Assembly (NCBI RefSeq): GCF_028207065.1
Contig: NZ_JAQLFP010000007.1
Location: 9,243-73,242 of the forward strand
Reading direction: 5' to 3'
DNA: 64,000 bases
From: Collinsella aerofaciens
Lineage (GTDB): Bacteria > Actinomycetota > Coriobacteriia > Coriobacteriales > Coriobacteriaceae
Shown here: in pieces, positions 17,638 to 27,381 of the stretch
Layout of the letters: every line of letters begins with the position of its first letter
How positions within the stretch are numbered: position 1 is the first letter of the stretch
Translations under genes and position numbers: made by a program
Notes under the pieces: model-generated
Seen by the model: the letters and a program-made list of their open reading frames with translations, nothing else
What the model was told of the DNA's origin: nothing
Database searches by the model: none

Positions 17638-19459
17638 GGCGCTCACCCCCTTCCAAGGTCAATCCGCTGGGGACGGAGGAAAACGGATCATTCGCGCAGC
17701 CATCGTCGCGGCCGTCACCGGCGTCCGCATCCCCCGCAAACTCCATCTGCGAGGCATAAATCTCCTGATAAATGGCGTCGCCCGCCAGCAGATCCTCATG
17801 CGTGCCCACGCCGTGGACACGTCCGTCGTCCAGCACAATAATGCGATCGGCATCCATGACGCTCGCGATGCGCTGCGCAATGACAATCACGGTTGTATCG
17901 GGAATCTGCGCGATATGCTCGCGGATCTTGGCGTCGGTCGCCATATCGACCGCGCTGGTCGAATCGTCAAAGATGAGCACACGCGGATGCTTGAGCAACG
18001 TACGCGCGATGCACAGACGCTGTTTTTGTCCGCCCGAGACGCCGGCACCGCCCTGGCCCAGATAGCCGTCGAGTCCGCCGATGCGATCTAGGAACTCGTC
18101 CACGCATGCCGCCCGGCAGGCACGCAGCAGCTCCTCGTCGGTGGCATCGGGCGCGCCCCACTGCAGGTTCTCGCGCACGGTACCCGTAAACAGCACGTTC
18201 TTTTGTAGCACGATGCCCACGGCGTCGCGCAAGGCGGCCAGGTCGTAATCGCGCACATCGCGCCCGCCCACGAGCACGGCGCCTTCGGTGGCGTCGTACA
18301 GGCGCGCGATCAGCTGCACAAGCGAGCTCTTGCCCGAGCCCGTGCCGCCGAGGATGCCCACCGTCGAGCCGCTCTCGATGCGAAGGTCGATATGTTCGAG
18401 CACATCCTCGGCTGCATCCTCGCGGTACTTAAACGACACGTCGCGAAACTCGATGCTTCCGTCGGCCACCCCGTGCACGGCAGTGGCAGCGTCGGGCGCC
18501 TGGATAAGCGAACGCTCGTCGAGCACCCGCGAGATGCGCTCCACGCTGGCAAGTGCGCGCGTGAGCAGCAAAAACACGTTGGAAATCATCATGAGCGAGT
18601 TCATGATCAGCAGCACATAGCTCATGAAGCCCGTGAGCGAGCCCACGCCGAGCTCGCCGGCAAGAATCATGCGACCGCCGATCCACAGAATGGAAAGCGC
18701 CGCCACGTACATCGACAGCTGAAACACCGGCAAGTTGAGCACAGCGTTGCCAAAGGTCTTCGTCGCGGTGCGCGCAAGCTCGGTATTGACGGCATCGAAC
18801 TTGGCCTCCTCGTGCTCGGCGCGCACGTACGCCTTGACGGCGCGCACGGCGGTGAGGTCCTCCTGCACCACGCCGTTGAGATGGTCCATCGAGGTCTGCA
18901 ACTGGCGGTAGAGCGGACTGACGCGATAGGTGATAACGCCCAGTACGATCGCCAACACCGGCAGGATGATCGCGAAAACGGTGGCGAGCGGACGCGACAG
19001 CACCAACGCATAGACCAAGCCGACGATGAGCGTCACGGGACCGCGCACCATGGGGCGGAAGCCGTTACCTACGGCGTTTTGAATCACGGTGATGTCGGTG
19101 GTCATGCGTGTGACAAGCGAGCTGGCGTCGTAGTTGTCCAGATTGCCAAAGGCGAGCGTCTGGATCTTGCGATACTCGGCCTCGCGCAGGTTAGCGCCGA
19201 GGCCTGAGGCGACGCGAGCAGACGTGCGTGCATAGCCCAAGCCAAGTACCAGCGAACATGCGGCGCATGCCAACATATACGCGCCCTGCAACAGCATGTA
19301 GTTGATGTCGCCCGCGGGCACGCCTACATCGATGATATTTGCCATGATGACCGGGATAAACAGCTCGAGCGCCGTCTCGGCCGTCACAAAGAGCACGCCG
19401 AGCATGGCATCGCGGCGGTATGCCCCCAGATAGGAAAACAAAATCTTGAGATTGCGCAC
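17630..19459 (-). CDS. ABC exporter half-transporter, degenerate-site ATPase subunit
   Basis: A 609-residue half-transporter with six membrane helices and an ATPase domain (Walker A GGTGSGKSS, signature VSGGQKQR, Walker B VLIFDDSTSAVD). The catalytic glutamate after Walker B is aspartate, as in the non-catalytic subunits of TM287/288, LmrCD and BmrCD, so the pair should have one degenerate and one active ATP site. The start is a GTG at 19459; an ATG ten bases earlier is out of frame. The C-terminal 11 or so residues (NDPFSSVPSGL) are encoded by a copy of a palindromic repeat found again between ligA and htrA. It is transcribed divergently from the MATE gene. Confidence 0.9.
   Translation of the reverse strand: MRNLKILFSYLGAYRRDAMLGVLFVTAETALELFIPVIMANIIDVGVPAGDINYMLLQGAYMLACAACSLVLGLGYARTSARVASGLGANLREAEYRKIQTLAFGNLDNYDASSLVTRMTTDITVIQNAVGNGFRPMVRGPVTLIVGLVYALVLSRPLATVFAIILPVLAIVLGVITYRVSPLYRQLQTSMDHLNGVVQEDLTAVRAVKAYVRAEHEEAKFDAVNTELARTATKTFGNAVLNLPVFQLSMYVAALSILWIGGRMILAGELGVGSLTGFMSYVLLIMNSLMMISNVFLLLTRALASVERISRVLDERSLIQAPDAATAVHGVADGSIEFRDVSFKYREDAAEDVLEHIDLRIESGSTVGILGGTGSGKSSLVQLIARLYDATEGAVLVGGRDVRDYDLAALRDAVGIVLQKNVLFTGTVRENLQWGAPDATDEELLRACRAACVDEFLDRIGGLDGYLGQGGAGVSGGQKQRLCIARTLLKHPRVLIFDDSTSAVDMATDAKIREHIAQIPDTTVIVIAQRIASVMDADRIIVLDDGRVHGVGTHEDLLAGDAIYQEIYASQMEFAGDADAGDGRDDGCANDPFSSVPSGLTLEGGERHA
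17661..17692. repeat. Family-6 32-bp palindromic repeat lying inside the 3' end of the ABC gene
   Basis: It matches the reverse complement of the intergenic hairpin at 24895-24926 at 28 of 32 bases, with the 19 bases 17674-17692 identical. On the coding strand it specifies the C-terminal tail of the exporter subunit. Confidence 0.6.
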
Positions 19460-19647
19460 GCAGATTCATCCCCCATCAAACGTTGTTCGCAAACCCACGT
19501 ATTATGGCGCGCCGTGCGGCGGTGTCAAGTGATGCGAAATCGATTTCTGCAAGGCTAGTGCAGACGCCATGCTCACAGGGCACGCGCCCGTATTCAATTA
19601 GAAATGAACGCGAGCGTGACTTTTTCGCCCTGCCGCCAATACAAACC

Positions 19648-19678
19648 TTGACTCTACAATCGTTATAGGGTTTTCACT
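19648..19678 (+). promoter_or_regulatory. MerR-type promoter with 19-nt spacer ahead of the MATE gene
   Basis: TTGACT at 19648-19653 and TTCACT at 19673-19678 are separated by 19 nt. The spacer carries the dyad CTACAA-TCG-TTATAG centred at 19661. Overlong spacers with a central dyad are the mark of MerR-family activators (BmrR, TipA, SoxR). The 259-bp divergent region has no other feature I can name. Confidence 0.6.
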
Positions 19679-19718
19679 ACACTGGTACGTAAACAAACCC
19701 AGCCAGAAAGCCCCGCCC

Positions 19719-21065
19719 ATGGAACACGACCTCACACGCGGCAATGTCCTCAAGACCATCGCGGTCTTTGCCCTGCCCTATATGCTCTCGTACTTTTTGC
19801 AAATGCTCTACGGCATGGCCGACCTGTACATGATGGGACAGTTTAGCGGCGCCGCCGGCATCACCGCCGTGGGCAATGGCGCGCAGACGCTCTATATCAT
19901 TACCGTGACGCTCGTGGGCCTGGCCATGGGAACGACGGTCATCGTCGGCCACGCCGTGGGCTCGCGCCGCTTCGACCGCGCCGAGGTTGCCATCGGCAAC
20001 ACCATCACGCTCTTTATGGGTGTCTCGGTGGTGCTGGCCGCTGTCTTGCTCGCACTGTGCCCGCAGATCGTGGCACTCATTGGCACGCCGGCCGAGGCGG
20101 TCGAAGGCACTGCCGCCTACCTGCGCATTTGCTTTGTAGGCATTCCCTTTATCGCCGCATACAACATCCTCTCGGCCATCTTTCGCGGCCTGGGCGATTC
20201 GCGCTCGCCCATGTACGTGATCGGCGTGGCGTGCATCATTAATATCGCGCTTGATTTTCTGTTTATCGGCCACATGGGGCTCGGCCCCGTGGGCGCGGCA
20301 CTCGGCACGGTGACCGCGCAGACAGCCAGCGTTGCCCTCGCGCTCGTGTGGCTCAAGAGCCGTCGCACAAACATCCACGTTAAGCGCAGCGACCTGCGCC
20401 CCCAGCCCGAGGTGCTCGGCAGCATTCTTAAGATCGGCGTGCCCGTGGCCGTGCAGGACGGCTGCATCCAGGTGGCGTTTATGTTTATCACCGTCATCGC
20501 CAACCACCGCGGCCTGGTCGACGCCGCCGCCGTGGGCCTGGTCGAGAAGATGATCAGCTTCTTGTTCATCGTGCCGAGTTCCATGGGTGCCACCGTCAGC
20601 GCACTCACGGCGCAAAATGCCGGCGCGGGCAAGGGCGACCGCGCGCGTCAGGTACTCAAGGATGCCATGACCATCTCGGTCGTGTACGGCTGCCTGATCA
20701 CGGTGCTGATGTGGCTGGTGGCGCCGGCGTTTATTGGCTTTTTTGCCAAGGACGCCGCGGTGGTCGCGGCCGGTACCGGCTATATGCGCAGCTATATTTT
20801 CGACGCGATTTTTGCCGGCATCCACATTTGCTTTAGCGGCTTTTTCGCTGCATACGGCAAGAGCTACATCGGCTTTGCACACAACGTGCTGGCCGTGGCG
20901 CTCATTCGCGTACCGGGCGCGTGGCTGCTGTCGAACGCCTATTCCGACACGCTGTTTCCCATGGGCATCGCTTCGCCATGCGGATCGATTCTGTCGGCGG
21001 TCATTTGCGTTGTCGCGTTTACCGTGCTCAACCGGCGCGGGGCTTTTGACAAACTGGTAGCGTAG
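19719..21065 (+). CDS. MATE family multidrug efflux transporter
   Basis: A 448-residue inner-membrane protein with 12 predicted helices. It begins with the short cytoplasmic MEHDLTRGNV and ALPYMLSYFLQMLYGMADLYMMG, which is characteristic of DinF/NorM-like MATE proteins of anaerobes. The two halves show internal similarity. It would export cationic compounds using sodium or proton gradients. It is the only plus-strand gene in this part, divergent from the ABC exporter, and sits behind a MerR-type promoter, so induction by a toxic ligand is likely. Confidence 0.93.
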   Translation: MEHDLTRGNVLKTIAVFALPYMLSYFLQMLYGMADLYMMGQFSGAAGITAVGNGAQTLYIITVTLVGLAMGTTVIVGHAVGSRRFDRAEVAIGNTITLFMGVSVVLAAVLLALCPQIVALIGTPAEAVEGTAAYLRICFVGIPFIAAYNILSAIFRGLGDSRSPMYVIGVACIINIALDFLFIGHMGLGPVGAALGTVTAQTASVALALVWLKSRRTNIHVKRSDLRPQPEVLGSILKIGVPVAVQDGCIQVAFMFITVIANHRGLVDAAAVGLVEKMISFLFIVPSSMGATVSALTAQNAGAGKGDRARQVLKDAMTISVVYGCLITVLMWLVAPAFIGFFAKDAAVVAAGTGYMRSYIFDAIFAGIHICFSGFFAAYGKSYIGFAHNVLAVALIRVPGAWLLSNAYSDTLFPMGIASPCGSILSAVICVVAFTVLNRRGAFDKLVA

Positions 21066-21163
21066 CGGGGCGACGCGAGATCACCCTGATCGATGACATC
21101 ATCAGCGACGACCCCACAACCTACGTGACGCAGATCACGGTGCCGGTTGCCCCGTCCAGATAA
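21066..21163 (+). pseudogene. Relic of an effector-binding (GyrI-like) protein C-terminus
   Basis: Just after the MATE stop an open frame ends in the peptide DPTTYVTQITVPVAPSR before a TAA at 21161. The pattern, aromatic residue, V-T-x-I-x-V-P-V, is how AraC/MerR effector-binding domains end. No start or upstream part remains. A drug-sensing regulator next to a MerR-type operator would make sense, but only about 30 residues survive. Confidence 0.35.
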
Positions 21164-21205
21164 GAACTGCCTAGAAAACGTTCAGCTGTAGGCAGAATCT
21201 TGACG

Positions 21206-21400
21206 TTATAGGCCATATTTTGCCTCAAAGGCATCACGTGCCGTGCCAGCAGCACGCTCCCGTTCGGCCACAGCTATGCGAGCCATCAGACGAGCCTTAG
21301 CCTGTTCCTGAACCATGAGGTCATAGTCCTCAGATCGGAGTACGACAAATTTGCTATAGCCGTTTTTTGTAACAGTCACTGGGCCGAGAGCCTCCCAACA
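21206..21400 (-). pseudogene. Truncated Phd/YefM-type antitoxin relic
   Basis: Minus-strand reading from about 21400 to a TAA at 21206 gives GPVTVTKNGYSKFVVLRSED and then a charged helix (QEQAKARLMARIAVAERE), the typical C-terminal two thirds of a Phd antitoxin. A TAG stands a few codons upstream and no start codon exists, so the DNA-binding N-terminus is lost. It lies next to an intact antitoxin-toxin pair, so this spot has collected such modules. Confidence 0.55.
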
Positions 21401-21411
21401 AGCTCGCTAAA

Positions 21412-21432
21412 CGCCGGGGACACTCCCCGGCG
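21412..21432 (-). terminator. Hairpin after the PIN toxin gene
   Basis: A CGCCGGGGA/TCCCCGGCG stem with loop CAC lies 8 bases beyond the toxin stop. The T-run on the minus strand is short (GTTT). Confidence 0.55.
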
Positions 21433-21440
21433 TGGTGGTT

Positions 21441-21863
21441 TTACTCCTCCGGTATCGGAAATGCACGGATGAACTCTGCGGGCGAGAAGGTCTTGATAGT
21501 CGAGCGTACAAAAGCGGCGCGATCGCGCGTGATGATAAAGTCCACACCGGCACGCTCGGCCATCGCACGAATACAGCCATCCTCAAAATCCGGCTCATCG
21601 GAATAGGCGGAGGTAAAACAAGCTTCTTGGTCGAGAGGCTCTAACGAGTAGCTCTTAAGGCAGTCGCGCACCACCTCGCGGGCGCGCGCCTCGCCGGCCT
21701 GTTTGGTGAGAATGTAATATGCGTCCTTGAGAGAGCAGGCCGAAACAACGCCCTCGATAAGCCCCACGTCAACAAGCCCCTTGATGGTTTGCGCCGCCCC
21801 ATGCTCCGGCCGACCAGGAAGCACGCAATCGAGCAGAAAATTGGTATCGAGAAAAGCCCTCAT
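21441..21863 (-). CDS. PIN-domain toxin (VapC-like ribonuclease)
   Basis: A 140-residue PIN protein. It starts MRAFLDTNFLLD with the first metal-binding aspartate, has acidic residues in DEPDFEDGCI and ends the active site in ITRDRAAF. PIN toxins cut tRNA or rRNA when released from antitoxin. Its ATG overlaps the antitoxin stop by 4 bases (ATGA), the classical toxin-antitoxin coupling. It belongs to the PIN_3-like branch rather than canonical VapC. Confidence 0.85.
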   Translation of the reverse strand: MRAFLDTNFLLDCVLPGRPEHGAAQTIKGLVDVGLIEGVVSACSLKDAYYILTKQAGEARAREVVRDCLKSYSLEPLDQEACFTSAYSDEPDFEDGCIRAMAERAGVDFIITRDRAAFVRSTIKTFSPAEFIRAFPIPEE

Positions 21864-22252
21864 AGGTAGCGCTCCCTCGCGACGCGCTTTTCATCTTCAA
21901 CCGTCATCGTATCGAGCGGCGTTCCCTTTGGCATTTTAGCCACGATATCGAGATACTCCTGGTAGTCCTCATCCTCCGCGAGCATCTCGCGAATCTCCTT
22001 CCAGGTGATCTTGGGATGCCACATCGTACCCACGTCGCGCTTGGGCTTGTCCGTGCCGCACGTCGGCTTTGCGCCCCCACGTTCCTGGGCAGCGTCATAT
22101 TCCACTGCAACCGGGCCTTGATAGTCGAGCGGTACGATCTTGAACAACGGCTTGCTCCGCTTGAAGACCACAACCTCCTCGCCCTCATTGGCAACCTTTT
22201 CGGCCACCTGCGTAAGGTTTTGGCGCAGCTCCGAAAATGCGACGGTAACCAT
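21860..22252 (-). CDS. Phd/YefM-type antitoxin
   Basis: 130 residues. The N-terminus (MVTVAFSELRQNLTQVAEKV, then EEVVVFKRSKPLFKIVPLD) is the Phd/YefM fold that dimerises and binds DNA. The acidic C-terminal half should wrap around the toxin. ATG 22252 is preferred over one 18 bases earlier because GAGGAG lies 7 bases upstream. The operon promoter upstream contains an inverted repeat, consistent with autorepression. Confidence 0.85.
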   Translation of the reverse strand: MVTVAFSELRQNLTQVAEKVANEGEEVVVFKRSKPLFKIVPLDYQGPVAVEYDAAQERGGAKPTCGTDKPKRDVGTMWHPKITWKEIREMLAEDEDYQEYLDIVAKMPKGTPLDTMTVEDEKRVARERYL

Positions 22253-22285
22253 AACGGCTCCTCTCAACATATATCTTCACTGCTC

Positions 22286-22318
22286 AGTATACACGTTAAT
22301 GTTAATGTTAACGTATAT
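22286..22318 (-). promoter_or_regulatory. Promoter and operator of the toxin-antitoxin operon
   Basis: On the minus strand TATACT (22291-22286) is a good -10. Overlapping it is the dyad ATACACGTTAA...TTAACGTATAT (about 22289-22317), with GTTAAT repeated in the middle. Antitoxin binding here would block the promoter. Confidence 0.55.
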
Positions 22319-22469
22319 GAGAATCACCACAATGAGGGACAATTCATCATTGCAGACCCCTCCGCTTTGTATGAATCTCCTATCGCTCCGGAACGACACC
22401 GCTCCGCAGGATCACCCTCAGCAAGCTACGTGGCGAAGATCATGCCACCTGCCACCACGCCCAAATAAT

Positions 22470-22500
22470 AACCTCCCGGAAAGCGTTTCCGGGAGGTTTT
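22470..22500. terminator. Bidirectional-type terminator after ligA
   Basis: A perfect 13-bp stem AACCTCCCGGAAA/TTTCCGGGAGGTT with loop GCG lies 20 bases beyond the ligA stop. The better T-run is on the plus side. Confidence 0.75.
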
Positions 22501-22520
22501 CTAATTTGATTATCGATGTC

Positions 22521-24782
<2,262 letters not shown>

Positions 24783-24894
24783 CTAGAGTACCACCGGTCG
24801 CAATGGGGCCGAATAACCCTTTCGAACCGCACCGAATCGGCAGCCGTCAGACCGGGGTGGATCGCGCGATCAAACCATGCCCTTGCCATTTCTA

Positions 24895-24926
24895 AATGAT
24901 CCGTTTTCCTCCGCCTCCAACGGATC
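24895..24926. repeat. Family-6 palindromic repeat, intergenic copy
   Basis: GATCCGTT and AACGGATC arms flank TTCCTCCGCCTCC. It shares a 19-bp exact and 28/32 overall match, inverted, with 17661-17692 inside the ABC exporter gene. It lies between the htrA terminator and the ligA start; the rest of this 250-bp gap shows nothing else. Confidence 0.6.
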
Positions 24927-24932
24927 AATAAG

Positions 24933-24969
24933 AAAAAAAGGGGCTGTCCCACGTTGATGGGACAGCCCC
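24933..24969 (-). terminator. Rho-independent terminator of htrA
   Basis: A 12-bp perfect stem GGGGCTGTCCCA/TGGGACAGCCCC is followed on the minus strand by seven T, about 30 bases after the htrA stop. Confidence 0.92.
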
Positions 24970-24999
24970 CTCTGGCCTCGATATGTGCGATACGACTCG

Positions 25000-26460
25000 T
25001 TAGAAACCCTGACCGTAGCCCTGACCCTGGCCCTGCTGGCCCAGCAGCTCCTCCAGATACTGGCGCAGCTGCTCGTCGGTAATACCGCCGTTGCCAGTGT
25101 CGGTCGAGCTGTCGTCCTGCTGCTGACTCTGCAACTCTTCATCGGAGCCCAGCTCGACGGTGACTTTCTTCTCTTCCTTGCCGCGCACGAGCGTGATCTC
25201 GACCTTCTCGCCCACCTCGTGGCTGCGCAGCGCGATGATCAGGCCGTCAGCGCTTGTAATCTCGTCGTCGCCCAGCTTGGTAATGACATCGCCCTCCTGG
25301 ATACCGGCCTTAGCGGCAGGACCGTCCTCGACAACGCTCGCCACGTACGCGCCGCTATCGGTGCTCAGCTTGTTGGTGCGAGCGTTGAGCGCATTGACGC
25401 TCGAAAGCGTGGCGCCCAGGTACGGATGCACCGGCGTCTTGCCGTCGATGATCTGGTCGGCAATGTTCTTGGCATAGTTAACGGGAATGGCAAAACCAAC
25501 GCCCGAGCTGGAGCCCGAGTAGCTCTCGATGAGCGAGTTGATACCCACGAGCTCGCCATTGTCGTTAACGAGCGCGCCGCCGGAGTTGCCCGGATTGATG
25601 GCAGCATCGGTCTGAATCATGTTGGCATAGATGGTGTTACCGCTGGTAGAGCTCATGGCCGTGGAGCGATACAGCGCCGACACAATGCCCGTGGAGACAG
25701 ACTGCTCGTTGCCGAACGGCGAGCCGATCGCCATGACCCACTCGCCCACGTTGAGCTTGGAGGAGTCGCCGATCTCGATCGGCGTGAGCTTGGAAGCATC
25801 GGCGTCCTTGAGCTTGATGACGGCCAGGTCGCTCGAGGCATCGTTGCCCACGAACTCGGCCTCGTACGTAGTGCCGTCATCCATGGTCACCACGTACTGG
25901 TCGTAACCATCGACCACGTGGTTGTTGGTAAGGATGTGCCCCTCGGTATCGAGCACCACGCCCGAACCGACGCTGCCCGAGTTGTCCGACTCGTCGGCAG
26001 ACTGCGAAAGCGAGCCATTCTGGCCGCCGCTCGAAGTGGCGGTGATGGAAACCACGGAGGGCAGGGCCTTGGCAGAAACGGCCTCGGCCAGCGTGGTGTC
26101 CTCGGAATCAATCGTAATCTTTTGCGTCGATGAACCCGAAGCACCCGCCGTCACGGCATTCTTGCCGCCGCCAATGTTGAGCGTGCCGCTCATAATGAGC
26201 GCAATGACCAGCAGGGCGCCGCAGGCACAACCGGCAAGCGCCGTAATAAAGATCGGCAGCTTTTTGGTCTTAGTCTTGACCACTGTGTGCTTGTTTACAA
26301 CCTGCTGGCTGCCCAGCGGCTTTCCGGTCTGCGTGTCGTAGGCCTGCACGTAGGGAATGTTGCTGTCGGCAGGCGTCGACTCTACCTGCACACGCGGCTG
26401 CTGTTGGGTCTCGCCGGCGTTGCCCGCATCCTGGGGACGCTGGGAATCGTTCTCGCTCAT
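25000..26460 (-). CDS. htrA: HtrA/DegP-like membrane-anchored serine protease with PDZ domain
   Basis: 486 residues. A Gln/Asp-rich cytoplasmic tail (about 1-75) precedes one membrane helix (LPIFITALAGCACGALLVIA). The trypsin-like domain faces outside, with His in TNNHVVDG, Asp in SSDLAVIKL and Ser in NPGNSGGAL. A PDZ domain follows (about 360-450), then a Gln/Gly-rich tail. It degrades or refolds damaged exported proteins under stress. ATG 26460 with AAAGGA upstream is preferred to a longer frame through terminator DNA. It lies directly downstream of the GlnR-like gene but is separated by two hairpins. Confidence 0.93.
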   Translation of the reverse strand: MSENDSQRPQDAGNAGETQQQPRVQVESTPADSNIPYVQAYDTQTGKPLGSQQVVNKHTVVKTKTKKLPIFITALAGCACGALLVIALIMSGTLNIGGGKNAVTAGASGSSTQKITIDSEDTTLAEAVSAKALPSVVSITATSSGGQNGSLSQSADESDNSGSVGSGVVLDTEGHILTNNHVVDGYDQYVVTMDDGTTYEAEFVGNDASSDLAVIKLKDADASKLTPIEIGDSSKLNVGEWVMAIGSPFGNEQSVSTGIVSALYRSTAMSSTSGNTIYANMIQTDAAINPGNSGGALVNDNGELVGINSLIESYSGSSSGVGFAIPVNYAKNIADQIIDGKTPVHPYLGATLSSVNALNARTNKLSTDSGAYVASVVEDGPAAKAGIQEGDVITKLGDDEITSADGLIIALRSHEVGEKVEITLVRGKEEKKVTVELGSDEELQSQQQDDSSTDTGNGGITDEQLRQYLEELLGQQGQGQGYGQGF

Positions 26461-26489
26461 AGCTGCGATCCTTTCGTCAAATAACCAAA

Positions 26490-26513
26490 GGCCCGCCAAA
26501 CATGTGGCGGGCC
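26490..26513 (-). terminator. GC-rich hairpin between the GlnR-like gene and htrA
   Basis: A GGCCCGCCA/TGGCGGGCC stem with a six-base loop lies 30 bases ahead of the htrA start. The minus-strand tail is only moderately T-rich. It may attenuate read-through into htrA. The rest of 26461-26668 holds only a family-1 repeat. Confidence 0.5.
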
Positions 26514-26631
26514 ATCATTGTTCACGTTGAGTTGTACCCCAATATGCGGGTGCAAGTGTATGAGAACGCAATCTTTTAGGAAGGCTTAAGTTCTGTTGCA
26601 GACCCGAAAGAGCCCCTCACCTGTGGCAAAA

Positions 26632-26664
26632 CCGCCACAAAGGCGCCTGTTCCCTTTGTGGCGG
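26632..26664 (-). terminator. Family-1 palindromic repeat after the GlnR-like gene
   Basis: Arms CCGCCACAAAGG and CCTTTGTGGCGG differ from the other copies by a compensated pair of changes, which keeps the stem. It lies 4 bases beyond the stop and is followed by four T on the minus strand. Confidence 0.75.
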
Positions 26665-26668
26665 AAAT

Positions 26669-27331
26669 CTAGTCCTTAAACAGATAGCCCACGCCGCGGA
26701 CGGTGGTGATGTGTGCCGCGATCTGCGGGCCCACCTTGGAGCGGATGCGTCGGATATGCACGTCGACGGTGCGCGTACCGCCGCAGTACTCAAAGCCCCA
26801 CACGCGGTGCAGCAGTACCTCGCGGCTGTAGGCGCGGTTGGGATGCGTCGCCAAAAAACTCAGCAGCGAGTACTCCATCAGCGTCAGGTCAATGGGCTCG
26901 CTATCGAGTGTCACCTGGTAGGTGGCCAGGTTGATCTCAAGGTTATCGATGTTGAGCACATCATCGGAGGCGACGGGCTCCTCCTCGCCCATCAGACGCT
27001 GCGCACGAGCCTTGAGCTCGTTGGGCGTCGCCGTGGGACATACAAAGTCGGCATGCGCATGATTCGGCAGGCGCAGGGTGCCGAGCGCCTCGTCGTCGAC
27101 GATCACCAGCATGGGAACGCCGCCGCGATCGTCGAGCCACTTGGCAATCTGATCGATGCGGTCGCTGCGGATGCCATCGGAATCGAGGATCAGCAGGTCA
27201 AAGTCGTGCGCCGCAGTTGGCGAATCGGGGGTGGCCAGACTCACCTCGACACCCATGGTGGTCGTCAAGCTGCGGGCAAACTCGTGGAAGCGCGTCGTGC
27301 GCGCCATGAACAGGGCACTCTTTTCGGACAT
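26669..27331 (-). CDS. Orphan OmpR-family response regulator, GlnR-like
   Basis: 220 residues. The receiver-like half (about 1-115) lacks the acidic pair normally found near the first strand, although an aspartate remains in LLILDSD. The C-terminal winged helix (about 125-218) has VWGFEYCGGTRTVDVHIRRI and TVRGVGYLF, close to the pattern in actinobacterial GlnR, an atypical regulator that works without a kinase and controls nitrogen assimilation. It sits 50 bases downstream of glnA on the same strand, with no kinase gene nearby. ATG 27331 is set by GGAGG. The GlnR role is inferred from motif and neighbour. Confidence 0.7.
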   Translation of the reverse strand: MSEKSALFMARTTRFHEFARSLTTTMGVEVSLATPDSPTAAHDFDLLILDSDGIRSDRIDQIAKWLDDRGGVPMLVIVDDEALGTLRLPNHAHADFVCPTATPNELKARAQRLMGEEEPVASDDVLNIDNLEINLATYQVTLDSEPIDLTLMEYSLLSFLATHPNRAYSREVLLHRVWGFEYCGGTRTVDVHIRRIRSKVGPQIAAHITTVRGVGYLFKD

Positions 27332-27381
27332 ATCGGCCTCCAAAGAAATGAGCTCAATCGTACTGGGACAAGCCAGCGCGA

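Noticed and set aside
24895..24926. The family-6 palindrome as the ligA promoter operator
   Set aside because: It is about 145 bases upstream of ligA and its other copy lies inside a coding region, so a common operator role is unlikely.
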